From: Romboutsia lituseburensis
GTDB lineage: Bacteria > Bacillota > Clostridia > Peptostreptococcales > Peptostreptococcaceae
Reading direction: 5' to 3'
Assembly (NCBI RefSeq): GCF_024723825.1
Contig: NZ_JANQBQ010000001.1
Coordinates: 2,480,001 to 2,544,000, forward strand
Length of the DNA: 64,000 nucleotides
Under the pieces are notes generated by a model. It saw only the letters and a list, made by a program, of their open reading frames with translations, was not told the origin of the DNA and ran no database searches. Within the stretch, counting starts at the first letter, position 1; each line of letters starts with the position of its first letter. Below, in pieces: positions 22,848 through 37,173 of this stretch. The position numbers and the translations under genes are program-made.

Positions 22848-23246
22848 ATGGCTAAACCAAAAAAGAAAGTTACACGTGTTAGAAGAAAAGAACGTAAAAA
22901 CATAGAACGTGGACAAGCACATATACAATCAACTTTCAACAATACAATAATAACTTTAACTGATGTTCATGGAAATGCTATATCTGCTGCATCTTCAGGA
23001 CAATTAGGATTCAAAGGATCAAGAAAAGCGACTCCATTCGCATCTCAAATGGCTGCTGAAACAGCTGCTAAGGCTGCAATGGAACACGGTTTAAAAACTG
23101 TAGAAGTATTCGTAAAAGGACCAGGTTCAGGAAGAGAAGCTGCGATAAGAGCATTACAAGCTACAGGATTAGAAGTAACTATGATAAAAGACGTTACTCC
23201 AATTCCTCACAATGGATGTAGACCACCAAAAAGAAGAAGAGTATAA
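22848..23246 (+). CDS. rpsK: 30S ribosomal protein S11
   Basis: Platform protein near the mRNA E site; 132 residues. [38 protein letters not shown] and the C-terminal [18 protein letters not shown] are signatures. AGGAGGG upstream. Confidence 0.98.
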   Translation: MAKPKKKVTRVRRKERKNIERGQAHIQSTFNNTIITLTDVHGNAISAASSGQLGFKGSRKATPFASQMAAETAAKAAMEHGLKTVEVFVKGPGSGREAAIRALQATGLEVTMIKDVTPIPHNGCRPPKRRRV

Positions 23247-23279
23247 TTATATAATTAGTAAATTAGGAGGTGCAAAGAC

Positions 23280-23903
23280 ATGGCAAGATACACAGGTGCA
23301 TCATGCAGACAATGTCGTAGAGAAGGAATGAAATTATTCCTTAAAGGTGACAGATGTTACACTGATAAATGTGCTATAGTTAAGAGAAACTATGCTCCAG
23401 GACAACATGGACAAGGAAGAAAGAAAGTTTCTAACTATGGATTACAATTAAGAGAAAAGCAAAAAGTTAAGAGAATATACGGAGTTTTAGAAACTCAATT
23501 CAGAAACTTATACGAGCGTGCTGAAAAGATGGCTGGTATAACAGGGGAAAACTTATTAAGTCTATTAGAAAGAAGATTAGACAACGTTGTTTACAGAATG
23601 GGATTAGCTTCATCTAGAAAAGAAGCTAGACAATTAGTAGGACACGGTCACTTCTTATTAAACGGACACAAAGCTGATATAGCTTCTATAACAGTTAAGC
23701 CTGGTGATGTTATAACAGTAAAAGAAAGATCAAAATCATCTGCTAAATTCAAAGCTTTAGTAGAAAACAATACAAGAATAGCTCCTAAATGGTTAGAAGC
23801 TAACGTAGAAGAAATGACAGTTAAGGTTGTTGCTAATCCATCAAGAGAAGATATAGATCTTGAAATAGCAGAACACTTAATCATAGAGCTTTACTCTAAG
23901 TAA
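23280..23903 (+). CDS. rpsD: 30S ribosomal protein S4, zinc-binding type
   Basis: Nucleates 30S assembly and helps unwind mRNA; 207 residues. Zinc ligands Cys9, Cys12, Cys26 and Cys31 are visible ([16 protein letters not shown]). S4 RNA-binding domain [20 protein letters not shown] with GHGHFLLNG. In some Firmicutes rpsD is elsewhere and autoregulated; here it is in the alpha cluster upstream of rpoA. Confidence 0.97.
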   Translation: MARYTGASCRQCRREGMKLFLKGDRCYTDKCAIVKRNYAPGQHGQGRKKVSNYGLQLREKQKVKRIYGVLETQFRNLYERAEKMAGITGENLLSLLERRLDNVVYRMGLASSRKEARQLVGHGHFLLNGHKADIASITVKPGDVITVKERSKSSAKFKALVENNTRIAPKWLEANVEEMTVKVVANPSREDIDLEIAEHLIIELYSK

Positions 23904-23979
23904 TAAGCATATTTTAAAATTTATTTTAAGATTTTGTTTACCCTCAGTGGATTAATAAATTTGAAGGAGGGTTTTGTCC

Positions 23980-24927
23980 ATGATAGAAATAGAAAAACCA
24001 AAAGTAGATATAATCGAACTTAGCGAAGACTATAGATATGGAAAGTTTGTCATAGAGCCTCTAGAAAGAGGCTATGGCATAACTATAGGTAATGCTTTAA
24101 GAAGAATATTATTATCTTCTTTACCAGGTGTTGCAGTTAACTCTATAAAAATAGATGGAGTTCTTCATGAATTCTCTACAGTACCAGGTGTAAAAGAAGA
24201 CGTTACAGAAATAATATTAGCATTAAAAGAACTTTCAGCTACTATAGATGGTGAAGGAAGTAGAACACTTAAAATAGAAGCTCAAGGTCCATGCACTATC
24301 ACGGGATCAGACATAATATGTCCTCCTGATGTTGAAATATTAAGCAAGGATTTAAAGATAGCTACGCTAGATGAAAATGCTAAGTTTAATATGGAAATAT
24401 TTGTAGATAAAGGTAGAGGTTATGTTTCTGCTGAAGAAAACAAAACAGAGCATATGCCTATAGGTGTTTTACCTGTAGACTCAATATATACTCCTGTTGA
24501 AAAAGTGAGCTACCATGTAGAAAATACAAGAGTAGGTCAAAAAACAGATTATGACAAATTAGTACTAGACGTTTGGACTAATGGAAGTATAAATCCTCAA
24601 GAAGGAATATCTCTTGCAGCCAAAGTTTTAGTTGAACATTTAAATCTATTCATAGACTTAACAGAGCATGTAAGCAATGTTGAGATAATGGTAGAAAAAG
24701 AAGAAGATCAAAAAGAAAAAGTTCTTGAAATGACTATAGAAGAATTAGATTTATCAGTTAGATCATACAACTGTTTAAAGAGAGCGGGAATCAATACAGT
24801 TGAAGAATTAGCTAATAAATCTGAGGACGATATGATGAAAGTTAGAAACTTAGGAAAGAAATCTCTAGAAGAGGTTATCCAAAAGTTAGAAGAACTTGGA
24901 CTAGGTCTTAAACCAAGCGAAGAATAA
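23980..24927 (+). CDS. rpoA: RNA polymerase alpha subunit
   Basis: 315 residues. N-terminal dimerisation domain with [20 protein letters not shown], then linker, then the C-terminal DNA/activator-binding domain [20 protein letters not shown] with [23 protein letters not shown] 23980 is 8 bases after GAAGGAGGG; the in-frame TTG at 23974 is too close to that site. Confidence 0.98.
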   Translation: MIEIEKPKVDIIELSEDYRYGKFVIEPLERGYGITIGNALRRILLSSLPGVAVNSIKIDGVLHEFSTVPGVKEDVTEIILALKELSATIDGEGSRTLKIEAQGPCTITGSDIICPPDVEILSKDLKIATLDENAKFNMEIFVDKGRGYVSAEENKTEHMPIGVLPVDSIYTPVEKVSYHVENTRVGQKTDYDKLVLDVWTNGSINPQEGISLAAKVLVEHLNLFIDLTEHVSNVEIMVEKEEDQKEKVLEMTIEELDLSVRSYNCLKRAGINTVEELANKSEDDMMKVRNLGKKSLEEVIQKLEELGLGLKPSEE

Positions 24928-24947
24928 TAGCAAAAAGGAGGGATAGT

Positions 24948-25289
24948 ATGGCTACTTACCGTAAATTAGGACGTGAAACAGCTCACAGAAACCTTATGTT
25001 AAGAAACTTAGTAACTGATTTACTAAGAAACGGAAGAATAGAAACTACAGTAACTAGAGCGAAGGAAACTAAGAGAATGGCAGAAAAGATGATAACTCTT
25101 GGTAAAAGAGGAGATCTTCATGCTAGAAGACAAGTTTTAGCTTATGTTATGGATGAAACTGTAGTAAACAATTTATTCACTGAAATAGCTCCAAAGTATG
25201 CTGAGAGAAACGGTGGATATACTAGAATAATCAAAAAAGGACCAAGAAAAGGCGACGCTGCTGAAATGGCTTTTATAGAACTAGTATAG
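24948..25289 (+). CDS. rplQ: 50S ribosomal protein L17
   Basis: Tunnel-exit protein, 113 residues. [20 protein letters not shown] start, [20 protein letters not shown], and the C-terminal [20 protein letters not shown]. It is the last gene of the ribosomal supercluster and is followed by a terminator. Confidence 0.98.
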   Translation: MATYRKLGRETAHRNLMLRNLVTDLLRNGRIETTVTRAKETKRMAEKMITLGKRGDLHARRQVLAYVMDETVVNNLFTEIAPKYAERNGGYTRIIKKGPRKGDAAEMAFIELV

Positions 25290-25295
25290 TATGAT

Positions 25296-25328
25296 AAGGA
25301 TTAAGCTTTATAGCTTAGTCCTTTTTTT
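25296..25328 (+). terminator. Intrinsic terminator after rplQ
   Basis: AAGGATTAAGCT pairs with AGCTTAGTCCTT (one G-T pair) around a TTAT loop, followed by a T-run to 25328. It closes the S10-spc-alpha unit. Confidence 0.92.
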
Positions 25329-25472
25329 ATGTTTAAATATAAAATATAAATGATTAAGCGTTCTTTTACTTATATGTAAAATTAAAATTAATTTACACTT
25401 ATATATGTTTAAATGTGTAAAAATTATATAGTAATTTGTATCCTAACGAATTATGAAATTTATGAAAAACTA

Positions 25473-25481
25473 TGGTATAAT
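25473..25481 (+). promoter_or_regulatory. Extended -10 promoter of the ECF transporter operon
   Basis: TG-G-TATAAT (25473-25481) is an extended -10 element about 100 bases before ecfA1. The -35 region is poor, as is common with extended -10 promoters. The remaining 25329-25580 stretch is AT-rich with no gene. Confidence 0.5.
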
Positions 25482-25580
25482 ACTATTTAAAATGATTTTT
25501 TACAGCTATTATATGAAGCTTAGTTATTAACTAAAATAAGTATAAATAGTTTTTATACTATTTACTAAAGGAGTAAATTA

Positions 25581-26414
25581 ATGAAAGATATAATAAAGGT
25601 TAATGGAGTTTCTTTTGAGTATCTCACAGAAGAGAGTTCGCTTAAAGCGATAGATAATTTAACGCTAGACGTAAAAGAGGGCGAATTCGTAGCTATAATA
25701 GGGCATAATGGTTCAGGTAAATCTACGTTATCTAAAAATTTAAATGCTATATTGCTTCCGAGTGAAGGTAATATTCTTATTGATGGATTAGACACTCGAG
25801 AGGAAGACAAACTTTGGGATATAAGGCAAACAGCGGGAATGGTTTTCCAAAATCCTGATAATCAAATAGTTGCAACTATTGTTGAAGAAGATGTAGCCTT
25901 TGGACCAGAAAATCTAGGAATATCTCCTGAGGATATTAGAAAAAGGGTAGAAGAATCTCTTAAAAGTGTAGGAATGTATGAGTTAAGAGATAGACAACCT
26001 CATTTATTATCTGGAGGACAGAAGCAAAGGGTTGCGATTGCGGGTATTATTGCAATGAAGCCTAAATGTATAATATTTGATGAAGCTACAGCTATGCTAG
26101 ATCCATCAGGTAGAAAAGAAGTAATGAAGACTATAAAAAGACTTAACAAAGAAGAAAATATTACGACACTTCATATAACTCACTTTATGGAAGAGGCAGT
26201 GGAAGCTGATAGAGTTATAGTTATGGATAAAGGAAGAAAATTGCTTGAGGGTACACCTAGAGAAGTATTTAGTAAGATAGATTTATTAAGGCAAATAGGA
26301 TTAGATGTTCCTTGTATGACAGAACTGTCAAGTTTATTAAAAGAGGAAGGGCTAAATATAAGCAGTGATATATTAACTGTAGATGAGATGGTGATGAAAT
26401 TATGTCAATTATAG
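25581..26414 (+). CDS. ecfA1: ECF transporter ATPase EcfA1
   Basis: ATPase of the energy-coupling-factor core that powers uptake of vitamins and metals through interchangeable S components. 277 residues: Walker [10 protein letters not shown] (41-49), Q-loop FQNPDNQ, signature LSGGQ (143-147), Walker B CIIFDEAT, switch His in THFMEE. AAAGGAG lies upstream. It overlaps ecfA2 by 13 bases. The paired ATPase genes followed by ecfT after rplQ are the standard Firmicute arrangement. Older names are cbiO or ybxA. Confidence 0.96.
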   Translation: MKDIIKVNGVSFEYLTEESSLKAIDNLTLDVKEGEFVAIIGHNGSGKSTLSKNLNAILLPSEGNILIDGLDTREEDKLWDIRQTAGMVFQNPDNQIVATIVEEDVAFGPENLGISPEDIRKRVEESLKSVGMYELRDRQPHLLSGGQKQRVAIAGIIAMKPKCIIFDEATAMLDPSGRKEVMKTIKRLNKEENITTLHITHFMEEAVEADRVIVMDKGRKLLEGTPREVFSKIDLLRQIGLDVPCMTELSSLLKEEGLNISSDILTVDEMVMKLCQL

Positions 26415-27268
26415 TAAAGAATTTAACTCATATTTACAATGAAGGTATGCCTTTTGCAAGTAAAGCATTAGATGATATTTCATTTGAGATTAAGGATCGA
26501 GATTTCGTAGGACTAATAGGTCATACAGGATCTGGGAAGTCTACTTTAATACAACATCTTAATGGAATATTAAAACCTCATGTTGGAAAAATATATATAA
26601 ATGATTTTGATATAACTGATCCAACTTTAAACCTGACAGATATAAGAAAAAGGGTAGGAGTTGTATTTCAATATCCAGAATATCAGTTGTTTGAAGAAAC
26701 AATAGAAAAGGATATAGCCTTTGGACCTTCTAATTTAGGCTTAGAGGCCGAAGAGATAAACTTAAGGGTTAAATCATCTATGGCAGCAGTGGGATTAGAT
26801 TATGAGGCATTTAAAGATAAATCTCCGTTTGAATTATCAGGAGGTCAAAAAAGAAGAGTTGCCATAGCGGGAGTTATAGCTATGAATCCAGAAGTATTAA
26901 TATTAGATGAACCTACTGCTGGTTTAGATCCTGGTGGAAGAGATGAAATATTTGATCTTATAAAAAAACTTCATAAAGAAAAAAATATGACTATAATTTT
27001 ATCCTCTCATAGTATGGATGATATGGCTAAGATGGCTAAAACATTAATAGTAATGAATCATGGTAAAATAGAATTTATGGGCACTCCTAGAGACGTTTTT
27101 AATTCTAATACATCTAGACTTAAAGAAATAGGCTTAGATATACCTCAAGTACTAGAATTAACTATGAAATTAAGAGATAGAGGATTTGATATAAAAGAAG
27201 ATGTATTAACTATAGATGAAGCCAAAGAAGAAATATTAAGAATTATGAGAGGAAGAAAAAAATGTTAA
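26402..27268 (+). CDS. ecfA2: ECF transporter ATPase EcfA2
   Basis: Second ATPase of the ECF core, 288 residues: Walker [10 protein letters not shown] (40-48), Q-loop [20 protein letters not shown], signature [14 protein letters not shown], Walker B VLILDEPT, switch His in SSHSMDD. It pairs as a heterodimer with EcfA1. It overlaps both neighbours (13 bases with ecfA1, 7 with ecfT), so the three genes are translationally coupled. Confidence 0.96.
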   Translation: MSIIVKNLTHIYNEGMPFASKALDDISFEIKDRDFVGLIGHTGSGKSTLIQHLNGILKPHVGKIYINDFDITDPTLNLTDIRKRVGVVFQYPEYQLFEETIEKDIAFGPSNLGLEAEEINLRVKSSMAAVGLDYEAFKDKSPFELSGGQKRRVAIAGVIAMNPEVLILDEPTAGLDPGGRDEIFDLIKKLHKEKNMTIILSSHSMDDMAKMAKTLIVMNHGKIEFMGTPRDVFNSNTSRLKEIGLDIPQVLELTMKLRDRGFDIKEDVLTIDEAKEEILRIMRGRKKC

Positions 27269-28059
27269 AAGATATTACTATAGGACAGTATTATCCGTCT
27301 AACTCTGCTATTCATAAATTAGATGCTAGAGTGAAACTTATAGCCACTTTTGTTTTTATGATTTCATTATTCATAATAAATAAGTTTTGGCCATATGCAG
27401 TAGTTTTATTAGCACTAATTTCTGTAGTAAAGTTATCTAATATACCTATGAAGTATATTATAAAGGGGATAAAGCCGCTTAGATGGATAATATTATTTAC
27501 TTTTGTTATAAATATATTCTTTTTACCAGGAGATCCTATTTGGTCGTTTGGTTTTTTATCTATAACTAGACAGGGAATAGAACAGGCTATATTTATGGCA
27601 GTTAGATTAGTATTTTTAGTAGTTGGTACATCTATACTAACTTTAACTACATCACCAATAGAGCTTACTGATGGTATAGAGAGGCTTTTAAACCCTTTGA
27701 GAAGAGTAGGACTACCTGTACACGAATTAGCTATGATGATGACAATAGCTTTAAGATTTATACCTACTCTATTAGATGAAACAGATAAAATAATGAAAGC
27801 TCAAATGTCAAGAGGTGCAGATTTTGAAAGTAAAAATCTTATAAGTAGAGCTAAGAATTTAGTTCCACTATTAGTACCTTTGTTTGTAAGTGCATTTAGG
27901 AGAGCTGATGAGCTTGCTATGGCGATGGAAGCTAGATGCTATAGAGGTGGGTACAATAGAACTAAAATGAAAGAAGCTGTAATTAGTAAGATAGACTATG
28001 TAGCAAGTAGTATACTGGCTATATATTTGGTTATAATTATAGCTACGAGATTTATATAA
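27262..28059 (+). CDS. ecfT: ECF transporter transmembrane subunit EcfT
   Basis: Membrane scaffold linking the ATPases to S components; 265 residues with several hydrophobic segments in the first half and a last one at the C-terminus. The coupling-helix Arg motifs are present as [11 protein letters not shown] and MEARCYRGG. No S-component gene is adjacent, which suggests a shared (group II) ECF module. Confidence 0.95.
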   Translation: MLKDITIGQYYPSNSAIHKLDARVKLIATFVFMISLFIINKFWPYAVVLLALISVVKLSNIPMKYIIKGIKPLRWIILFTFVINIFFLPGDPIWSFGFLSITRQGIEQAIFMAVRLVFLVVGTSILTLTTSPIELTDGIERLLNPLRRVGLPVHELAMMMTIALRFIPTLLDETDKIMKAQMSRGADFESKNLISRAKNLVPLLVPLFVSAFRRADELAMAMEARCYRGGYNRTKMKEAVISKIDYVASSILAIYLVIIIATRFI

Positions 28060-28070
28060 AGAGGTAAATG

Positions 28071-28802
28071 ATGAGAAATTTAAAAGTTACTATACAATAC
28101 AATGGCAAGAACTATTGTGGATGGCAAAAACAACCCGATTCTTTAGGTATACAAGGTACAATTGAGAATGCTATTTATGAAATAACTAAAGAGAAGATAA
28201 AAATAACAGGTTCTGGTAGAACTGATGCAGGTGTACATGCATTAGGACAGGTTGCTAATTTTAAGTTAGAATCAACAATACCAGCACAAAAGCTTCCAAA
28301 TGCATTAAATGCTAAACTACCTAAAGATATATCAATAATAGATTGTATCGAAGTAGATGAAGAATTTCATTCTAGGTATAGTGCTAAACGAAAAAGATAT
28401 AGGTATTTAATTTATAATAATTCTTATAGAAATCCTATATACAAAGATATATCATATCATGTAAAATATGATTTAGATTTTGAAAAAATGTGTGAAGAAG
28501 CTAAAAGCTTAATTGGAGAACATGATTTTAAAGGATTTATGAGCTCTGGTTCTTCTGTCAATGATACTATTAGAACTATTTATGACATTACACTACAAAA
28601 ACAAGATAACTTAATAATTTTAGAAGTAGAAGGTAATGGATTTTTATATAATATGGTAAGAATAATAGTAGGGACGTTAGTTGATATAGGCAGAGGAAGG
28701 ATAAAAGAAAGCTTAAAAAATATAATTGACTCGAAGGAAAGAGGTATGTGCGGTCATACTGCACCAGCTCATGGATTATTTCTCAAAAAAGTTGATTATT
28801 AG
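28071..28802 (+). CDS. truA: tRNA pseudouridine synthase A
   Basis: Isomerises U38-40 of the tRNA anticodon arm; 243 residues from ATG 28071. The catalytic Asp is Asp52 in GSGRTDAGVHALGQVANF. RYRYLIYNNSYRNPI and FLYNMVRIIVGTLVDIGRG are family blocks. An ATG at 28068 is in frame, but the GAGG site (28061-28064) is better spaced from 28071. It follows ecfT by 11 bases, so it is probably in that operon. Confidence 0.95.
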   Translation: MRNLKVTIQYNGKNYCGWQKQPDSLGIQGTIENAIYEITKEKIKITGSGRTDAGVHALGQVANFKLESTIPAQKLPNALNAKLPKDISIIDCIEVDEEFHSRYSAKRKRYRYLIYNNSYRNPIYKDISYHVKYDLDFEKMCEEAKSLIGEHDFKGFMSSGSSVNDTIRTIYDITLQKQDNLIILEVEGNGFLYNMVRIIVGTLVDIGRGRIKESLKNIIDSKERGMCGHTAPAHGLFLKKVDY

Positions 28803-28803
28803 C

Positions 28804-28832
28804 TTGACACACCAGGGGCCATGTATTAAAAT
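28804..28832 (+). promoter_or_regulatory. Promoter of rplM-rpsI
   Basis: TTGACA (28804-28809), 17 bases, TAAAAT (28827-28832), immediately after the truA stop. A second TTGACA at 28870 has a weaker TATGAA partner (28894, 18-base spacing). Between them AAGTCC/GGACTT forms a hairpin (about 28852-28871). The leader may be an L13-type control region; I could not match it to the known L13 leader. Confidence 0.7.
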
Positions 28833-28921
28833 GAATTAGAGTGTGTTAATAAGTCCACTTGCCCCGGACTTGACATAAACGGTAAAATTTTTATATGAAA
28901 ATAAGTTAAGGAGGGACAACT

Positions 28922-29353
28922 ATGAAAAGTTATATAGCTAAGCCAGCTGATGTACAAAGAAAATGGTACATCGTTGATGCTGAAGGAAAAACATTAGGTC
29001 GTTTAGCAACTGAAATAGCGACAGTATTAAGAGGAAAGCACAAGGTTACTTTCACTCCACACGTTGACGGAGGAGATTTCGTTGTTGTTGTGAATGCAGA
29101 GAAGGTAGTTTTAACAGGAAAGAAATTAGATCAAAAAATGTACAGATACCACACAGGATATGTAGGTGGATTAAAAGAAATAACTTACAGAGAAATGATG
29201 GCTAAGAAGCCTGAGGAAGTAGTTTCTCATGCAGTAAGCGGTATGTTATGTAAGAACAAATTAAGAAGCAGAATGATGACTAGATTAAGAGTATTCGCAG
29301 GAGCAAACCATGATCATGCAGCTCAAAATCCAGAAGTTTTAAACTTTAAATAA
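28922..29353 (+). CDS. rplM: 50S ribosomal protein L13
   Basis: Early-assembly protein, 143 residues. [39 protein letters not shown] and [20 protein letters not shown] identify it. TAAGGAGGG lies upstream. Usual pairing with rpsI. Confidence 0.98.
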   Translation: MKSYIAKPADVQRKWYIVDAEGKTLGRLATEIATVLRGKHKVTFTPHVDGGDFVVVVNAEKVVLTGKKLDQKMYRYHTGYVGGLKEITYREMMAKKPEEVVSHAVSGMLCKNKLRSRMMTRLRVFAGANHDHAAQNPEVLNFK

Positions 29354-29380
29354 TAATTACGGGTGAAAGGAGGAGTTATC

Positions 29381-29773
29381 ATGGCTAACGTTCAATATTA
29401 CGGAACTGGAAGAAGAAAGCACTCTGTTGCTAGAGTAAGATTAGTTGCAGGTGAAGGAAATATAGTAGTAAATGGAAGAAATGTTGAAGAATACTTCAAC
29501 TACGAAACATTAATAAGAGATGTTAAGCAACCATTAGTGTTAACTAACAACGAAACTAAGTACGATGTTATAGTAAAGGTTGAAGGTGGAGGATTCACTG
29601 GACAAGCTGGAGCTATAAGACATGGTATATCTAGAGCTTTATTAAAGGCTGATGCTGAGTTAAGAGGAGACTTAAAGAAAGAAGGATTCTTAACTAGAGA
29701 TGCTAGAATGAAGGAAAGAAAGAAATACGGATTAAAGGCAGCAAGAAGAGCTCCACAATTCTCAAAGAGATAA
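29381..29773 (+). CDS. rpsI: 30S ribosomal protein S9
   Basis: P-site tRNA-contacting protein, 130 residues, ending in the conserved basic tail with terminal SKR-type sequence (RRAPQFSKR). [20 protein letters not shown] start. ATG 29381 is 6 bases after AAAGGAGGAG; an in-frame GTG at 29363 has no ribosome site and would add non-family residues. Confidence 0.97.
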   Translation: MANVQYYGTGRRKHSVARVRLVAGEGNIVVNGRNVEEYFNYETLIRDVKQPLVLTNNETKYDVIVKVEGGGFTGQAGAIRHGISRALLKADAELRGDLKKEGFLTRDARMKERKKYGLKAARRAPQFSKR

Positions 29774-29789
29774 TTTTATATGTTTGTAC

Positions 29790-29821
29790 AAAGACTTTGG
29801 AATATTCCAAAGTCTTTTTTA
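29790..29821 (+). terminator. Intrinsic terminator after rpsI
   Basis: AAGACTTTGGAA and TTCCAAAGTCTT form a perfect 12-bp stem with a two-base loop, followed by a run of T. It ends only about 24 bases before the cwlD start. Confidence 0.92.
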
Positions 29822-29844
29822 ATATAAATGTACAGGGTGATATT

Positions 29845-30576
29845 GTGAGAAAGTACATAAAACATATAATTTTTGGGTCTATAGCATTAATATTAGTAGC
29901 GGTATCAATATTTGAAATAAAAAATGTATCGGAAGATGTTATGGAGTACATGCCGGTAACTAACAAAACTATAATAATAGATGCCGGTCATGGTGGAATA
30001 GACCCTGGAACTTTAAATGAAGATAAGACTATAAAAGAAAAAGATATAAATTTAGCTATCGCACAAAAGTTAAGGGAACTGTTAGAGTCTAGTGGAGCGC
30101 TCGTAATACTAACAAGGGAAGATGATAGTAGTTTGTATCAAGAAGATGGAAATAAGACAACAAGACAAAAATATAATGAAAATCTTAAAAATAGAAAAAA
30201 AATAATAGATGAGTCTAACGCAGATATGTTTGTATCGATACATATGAATGCCTTGAGTGGAAATGGTGCTTCTAAATATTATGGTGCTCAAACTTTTTAT
30301 CCTAAAGGAAAAGAAGATTCGGTTCAATTATCTAAATACATACAGCAAGAATTAAAGAGAGTTGTTGATAAAACAAATAATAGAGAAATAAAGCCAAGAG
30401 ATGATATATACTTATTGAAAGAAAATAAAATACCTTCAGTATTAATAGAATGTGGTTTTTTATCTAATGAAAAAGAAGCTAAACTATTAACTGATGAGAA
30501 GTATCAAGAGAAGATAGCGTGGTCTGTATATGTAGGAGTACAAAAATATTTTAGCGAAAATATGAATAATAATTAA
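29845..30576 (+). CDS. cwlD: Germination-specific N-acetylmuramoyl-L-alanine amidase CwlD
   Basis: Amidase_3 family, 243 residues. It removes side peptides from spore-cortex peptidoglycan as a step to muramic-delta-lactam. An N-terminal membrane segment (about residues 8-25) is followed by the zinc amidase domain: His49 in DAGHGGIDPG, Glu65 in KEKDINLA, His in FVSIHMNAL and Glu in VLIECGFLS. The start is GTG 29845 with AGGGTG upstream. The position after rpsI is the same as in B. subtilis and C. difficile. No clear promoter fits between the rpsI terminator and the start. Confidence 0.93.
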   Translation: MRKYIKHIIFGSIALILVAVSIFEIKNVSEDVMEYMPVTNKTIIIDAGHGGIDPGTLNEDKTIKEKDINLAIAQKLRELLESSGALVILTREDDSSLYQEDGNKTTRQKYNENLKNRKKIIDESNADMFVSIHMNALSGNGASKYYGAQTFYPKGKEDSVQLSKYIQQELKRVVDKTNNREIKPRDDIYLLKENKIPSVLIECGFLSNEKEAKLLTDEKYQEKIAWSVYVGVQKYFSENMNNN

Positions 30577-30584
30577 AAAAAAGA

Positions 30585-30638
30585 GAAAAATAGGTTATGT
30601 CAGGATATTTAATATATTCCTGATAAAACCTATTTTTA
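30585..30638 (+). terminator. Terminator after cwlD
   Basis: An outer AAAATAGGTT/AACCTATTTT stem encloses an inner TCAGGA/TCCTGA stem, ending in TTTTT. It separates cwlD from the first rRNA operon. Confidence 0.8.
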
Positions 30639-30671
30639 ATTTATTAGTAAAAATAAAAATAGAAAAAAATG

Positions 30672-30700
30672 TTGACTTAGTAAAAAATAGGTGTTATTAT
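30672..30700 (+). promoter_or_regulatory. Promoter of rRNA operon 1
   Basis: TTGACT (30672-30677), 17 bases, TATTAT (30695-30700), about 145 bases before 16S. Confidence 0.7.
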
Positions 30701-30726
30701 TAAATAGTTCTCAAAAGAGAGCATAA

Positions 30727-30844
30727 GAACTTTGAAAATTAAACAGTAGGTTAATTTATAGAAACAAACATAATTCTTTATAGAATTAAACACAAACAAC
30801 CAAGCCAGATATTCAGATAATGATTAGCTGAGCAATGGACAACT
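30727..30844 (+). repeat. Pre-16S leader, identical in the three operons
   Basis: The 118 bases before each 16S gene appear identical at 30727, 41147 and 46349. AAAATTAAACAGTAGG (30735-30750) is perfectly complementary to CCTACTGTTTAATTTT (32362-32377) just after 16S. This is the expected RNase III processing stem enclosing the 16S precursor. Confidence 0.85.
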
Positions 30845-32358
<1,514 letters not shown>

Positions 32359-32459
32359 TTGCCTACTGTTTAATTTTGAGAGTTTTTATAAAAAAATAAA
32401 AATTCTTATTGACAAAAAATGACTTAGATAGTAAAATATCTACTGTCGAAAAATAGTAT

Positions 32460-32535
32460 GGGGGTGTAGCTCAGCTGGGAGAGCACTTGCCTTGCACGCA
32501 AGGGGTCAGGAGTTCGATCCTCCTCATCTCCACCA
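32460..32535 (+). tRNA. tRNA-Ala (TGC), spacer of operon 1
   Basis: 76 bases with CCA encoded. Acceptor GGGGGTG/CATCTCC, anticodon loop CTTGCAC (anticodon TGC), T-arm AGGAGTTCGATCCTCCT. An Ala tRNA in the 16S-23S spacer is usual. Confidence 0.96.
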
Positions 32536-32536
32536 T

Positions 32537-32607
32537 TAGTACTTTAAGCAACGGAATAAGTTGAGCGTATGCGAAAATTATTCGTTGGCGATGTACTTTA
32601 GTACTTT
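32537..32607 (+). repeat. 53-bp spacer module bracketed by 9-bp direct repeats
   Basis: TAGTACTTT occurs at 32537-32545 and again at 32599-32607. Exactly 53 bases lie between them and form a stem-loop (CAACG.../...CGTTG). Operon 3 has a single TAGTACTTT at the same place and no 53-bp module, as expected from recombination between the short repeats. Confidence 0.8.
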
Positions 32608-32770
32608 GAAAACTGTATAACATTTAGTGATATGACATCATTTTATATATGAAGAAGATAACTTTTAAAAATATCATCGACAAGAAAAGTCTTTAAAATT
32701 ACAAACTTTAAGCACTGGAATAAACTGAGTGAATACGAAGTTTGTTCAGTAGCGATAACTTTTAATAACT

Positions 32771-35670
<2,900 letters not shown>

Positions 35671-35795
35671 AATAAATGTTTGAGCAACGGATATGACTGA
35701 AGCGAGAGCGAAGGAATATCGTTGGCGACATGAATGAAATGAATTTTCATCTCTAAATGATATACAGTTTTCAGAGTATTAACTCTAAAATAAAG

Positions 35796-35919
<124 letters not shown>

Positions 35920-35941
35920 CTTTTTTATATTTAAAAAACAT

Positions 35942-35979
35942 AAAAAAACTTAATGTAGATAATACATTAAGTCTTTTTA
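35942..35979. terminator. Bidirectional terminator between rRNA operon 1 and the aminotransferase gene
   Basis: ACTTAATGTA/TACATTAAGT around GATAA, with an A-run on the left and CTTTTT on the right. It can end the rRNA transcript on + and the aminotransferase transcript on -. A T-run directly after 5S (35921-35926) may assist. Confidence 0.85.
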
Positions 35980-35991
35980 TGTTGTATTAAG

Positions 35992-37173
35992 TTAGACTAA
36001 TTGATTTATAAAATTTTTTATTTTAGATAAACCTTCTAAAAAAATATTTTCATTGCAAGCAAATGAGATTCGTATGTAATCATCTATTCCAAATGCTATA
36101 CCAGGTACAACAGCTACATGATGATCATCTAGAAGCTTATTACAAAATGCTATAGAAAGACTTGTATCATATTTTATATGTTTTTTTAAACTACCTATAT
36201 AAATAAAAGTATAAAATGCTCCATCTGGATAAATATAGTCAATATTATTAATAGAATTTAATTCTTTACAAATTAAATCACGTCTATTTTTATAAATACT
36301 TACCATATTATCTATATCATGAGAACAACTATTTAAAGCTTCATAAGCTATGTATTGTGATGTTAAACTAGGATGAGAGACTAAGTGACCTTGAATTGTG
36401 GTTATTGCCTTAGCGATAGTTTTATTTGATGCAGTATAGCCTATACGCAATCCCGTCATTGCACATGATTTAGACAGCCCATTTATAGTAATTACAATAG
36501 ATTTTGCCTTTTCGCTTAATGAAGCCATAGATACAAAATCGTTATTATAATAAATTTTTTCGTAGATTTCATCGGCTAATATGTATATGTTATGTTTATA
36601 ACAAATTTCTACAATTTCACTTAGTTCTTTCTTAGTATATACACTTCCGGTAGGATTAGATGGATTATTTATGATAAGTAATTTTGTTTTATTTGTCATA
36701 TTTTTTAGGATATCATTAGAATTTATTTTAAATCTGTTGTCTTTTTTAGATTCAATAAAAATAGGTTTGCAATTTAATAGTTTTGTAATTTGAGGATAGC
36801 TAACCCAATAAGGTGTTGGTATTAAAATTTCATCACCAGGATTAGTTAAAGCTAAAATGGTATTAGTAATACTATGCTTAGCGCCACTTGATACTACTAT
36901 TTCATCTATGGAATAATCTAAATTATTTTCGAATATTAGTTTTTTACATATTTCTTCTCTTAAAATCTTCATGCCAGGAACTAAATCATATTTAGTTAAA
37001 TTTTCATTTAATGAATTTATACCGCTTAATTTAGCTTTTTTAGGTACATTGAAATCTGGTTCCCCAATACTTAAATCTATTATATTAATACCTAAAGATT
37101 TTAGTTCATTAATTTTGGAACTTATTGATATTGTATATGATGGTGTTATATCAGACAATCTATTTGATAACAT
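35992..37173 (-). CDS. Class I/II PLP-dependent aminotransferase (aspartate aminotransferase-like)
   Basis: 393 residues, fold-type I aminotransferase, minus strand. IDLSIGEPDFNVP is the N-terminal substrate loop. NNPSNPTGSVY and ILADEIYEKIYY hold the PLP-pocket Asn and Asp/Tyr. NGLSKSCAMTGLRIGY holds the PLP lysine, and YIRISFACNEN the carboxylate-binding Arg. AspB-like enzymes of this type transfer amino groups between aspartate and 2-oxoglutarate, but the substrate is not settled by sequence. GGGAGGA lies before the ATG on the minus strand. It converges with rRNA operon 1. Confidence 0.88.
   Translation of the reverse strand: MLSNRLSDITPSYTISISSKINELKSLGINIIDLSIGEPDFNVPKKAKLSGINSLNENLTKYDLVPGMKILREEICKKLIFENNLDYSIDEIVVSSGAKHSITNTILALTNPGDEILIPTPYWVSYPQITKLLNCKPIFIESKKDNRFKINSNDILKNMTNKTKLLIINNPSNPTGSVYTKKELSEIVEICYKHNIYILADEIYEKIYYNNDFVSMASLSEKAKSIVITINGLSKSCAMTGLRIGYTASNKTIAKAITTIQGHLVSHPSLTSQYIAYEALNSCSHDIDNMVSIYKNRRDLICKELNSINNIDYIYPDGAFYTFIYIGSLKKHIKYDTSLSIAFCNKLLDDHHVAVVPGIAFGIDDYIRISFACNENIFLEGLSKIKNFINQLV

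Noticed and set aside
32537-32607. Short direct repeats in the rRNA spacer considered as a CRISPR-like or mobile-element footprint
   Set aside because: Only two 9-bp copies, in a known spacer context, with no spacer array, terminal inverted repeats or transposase.
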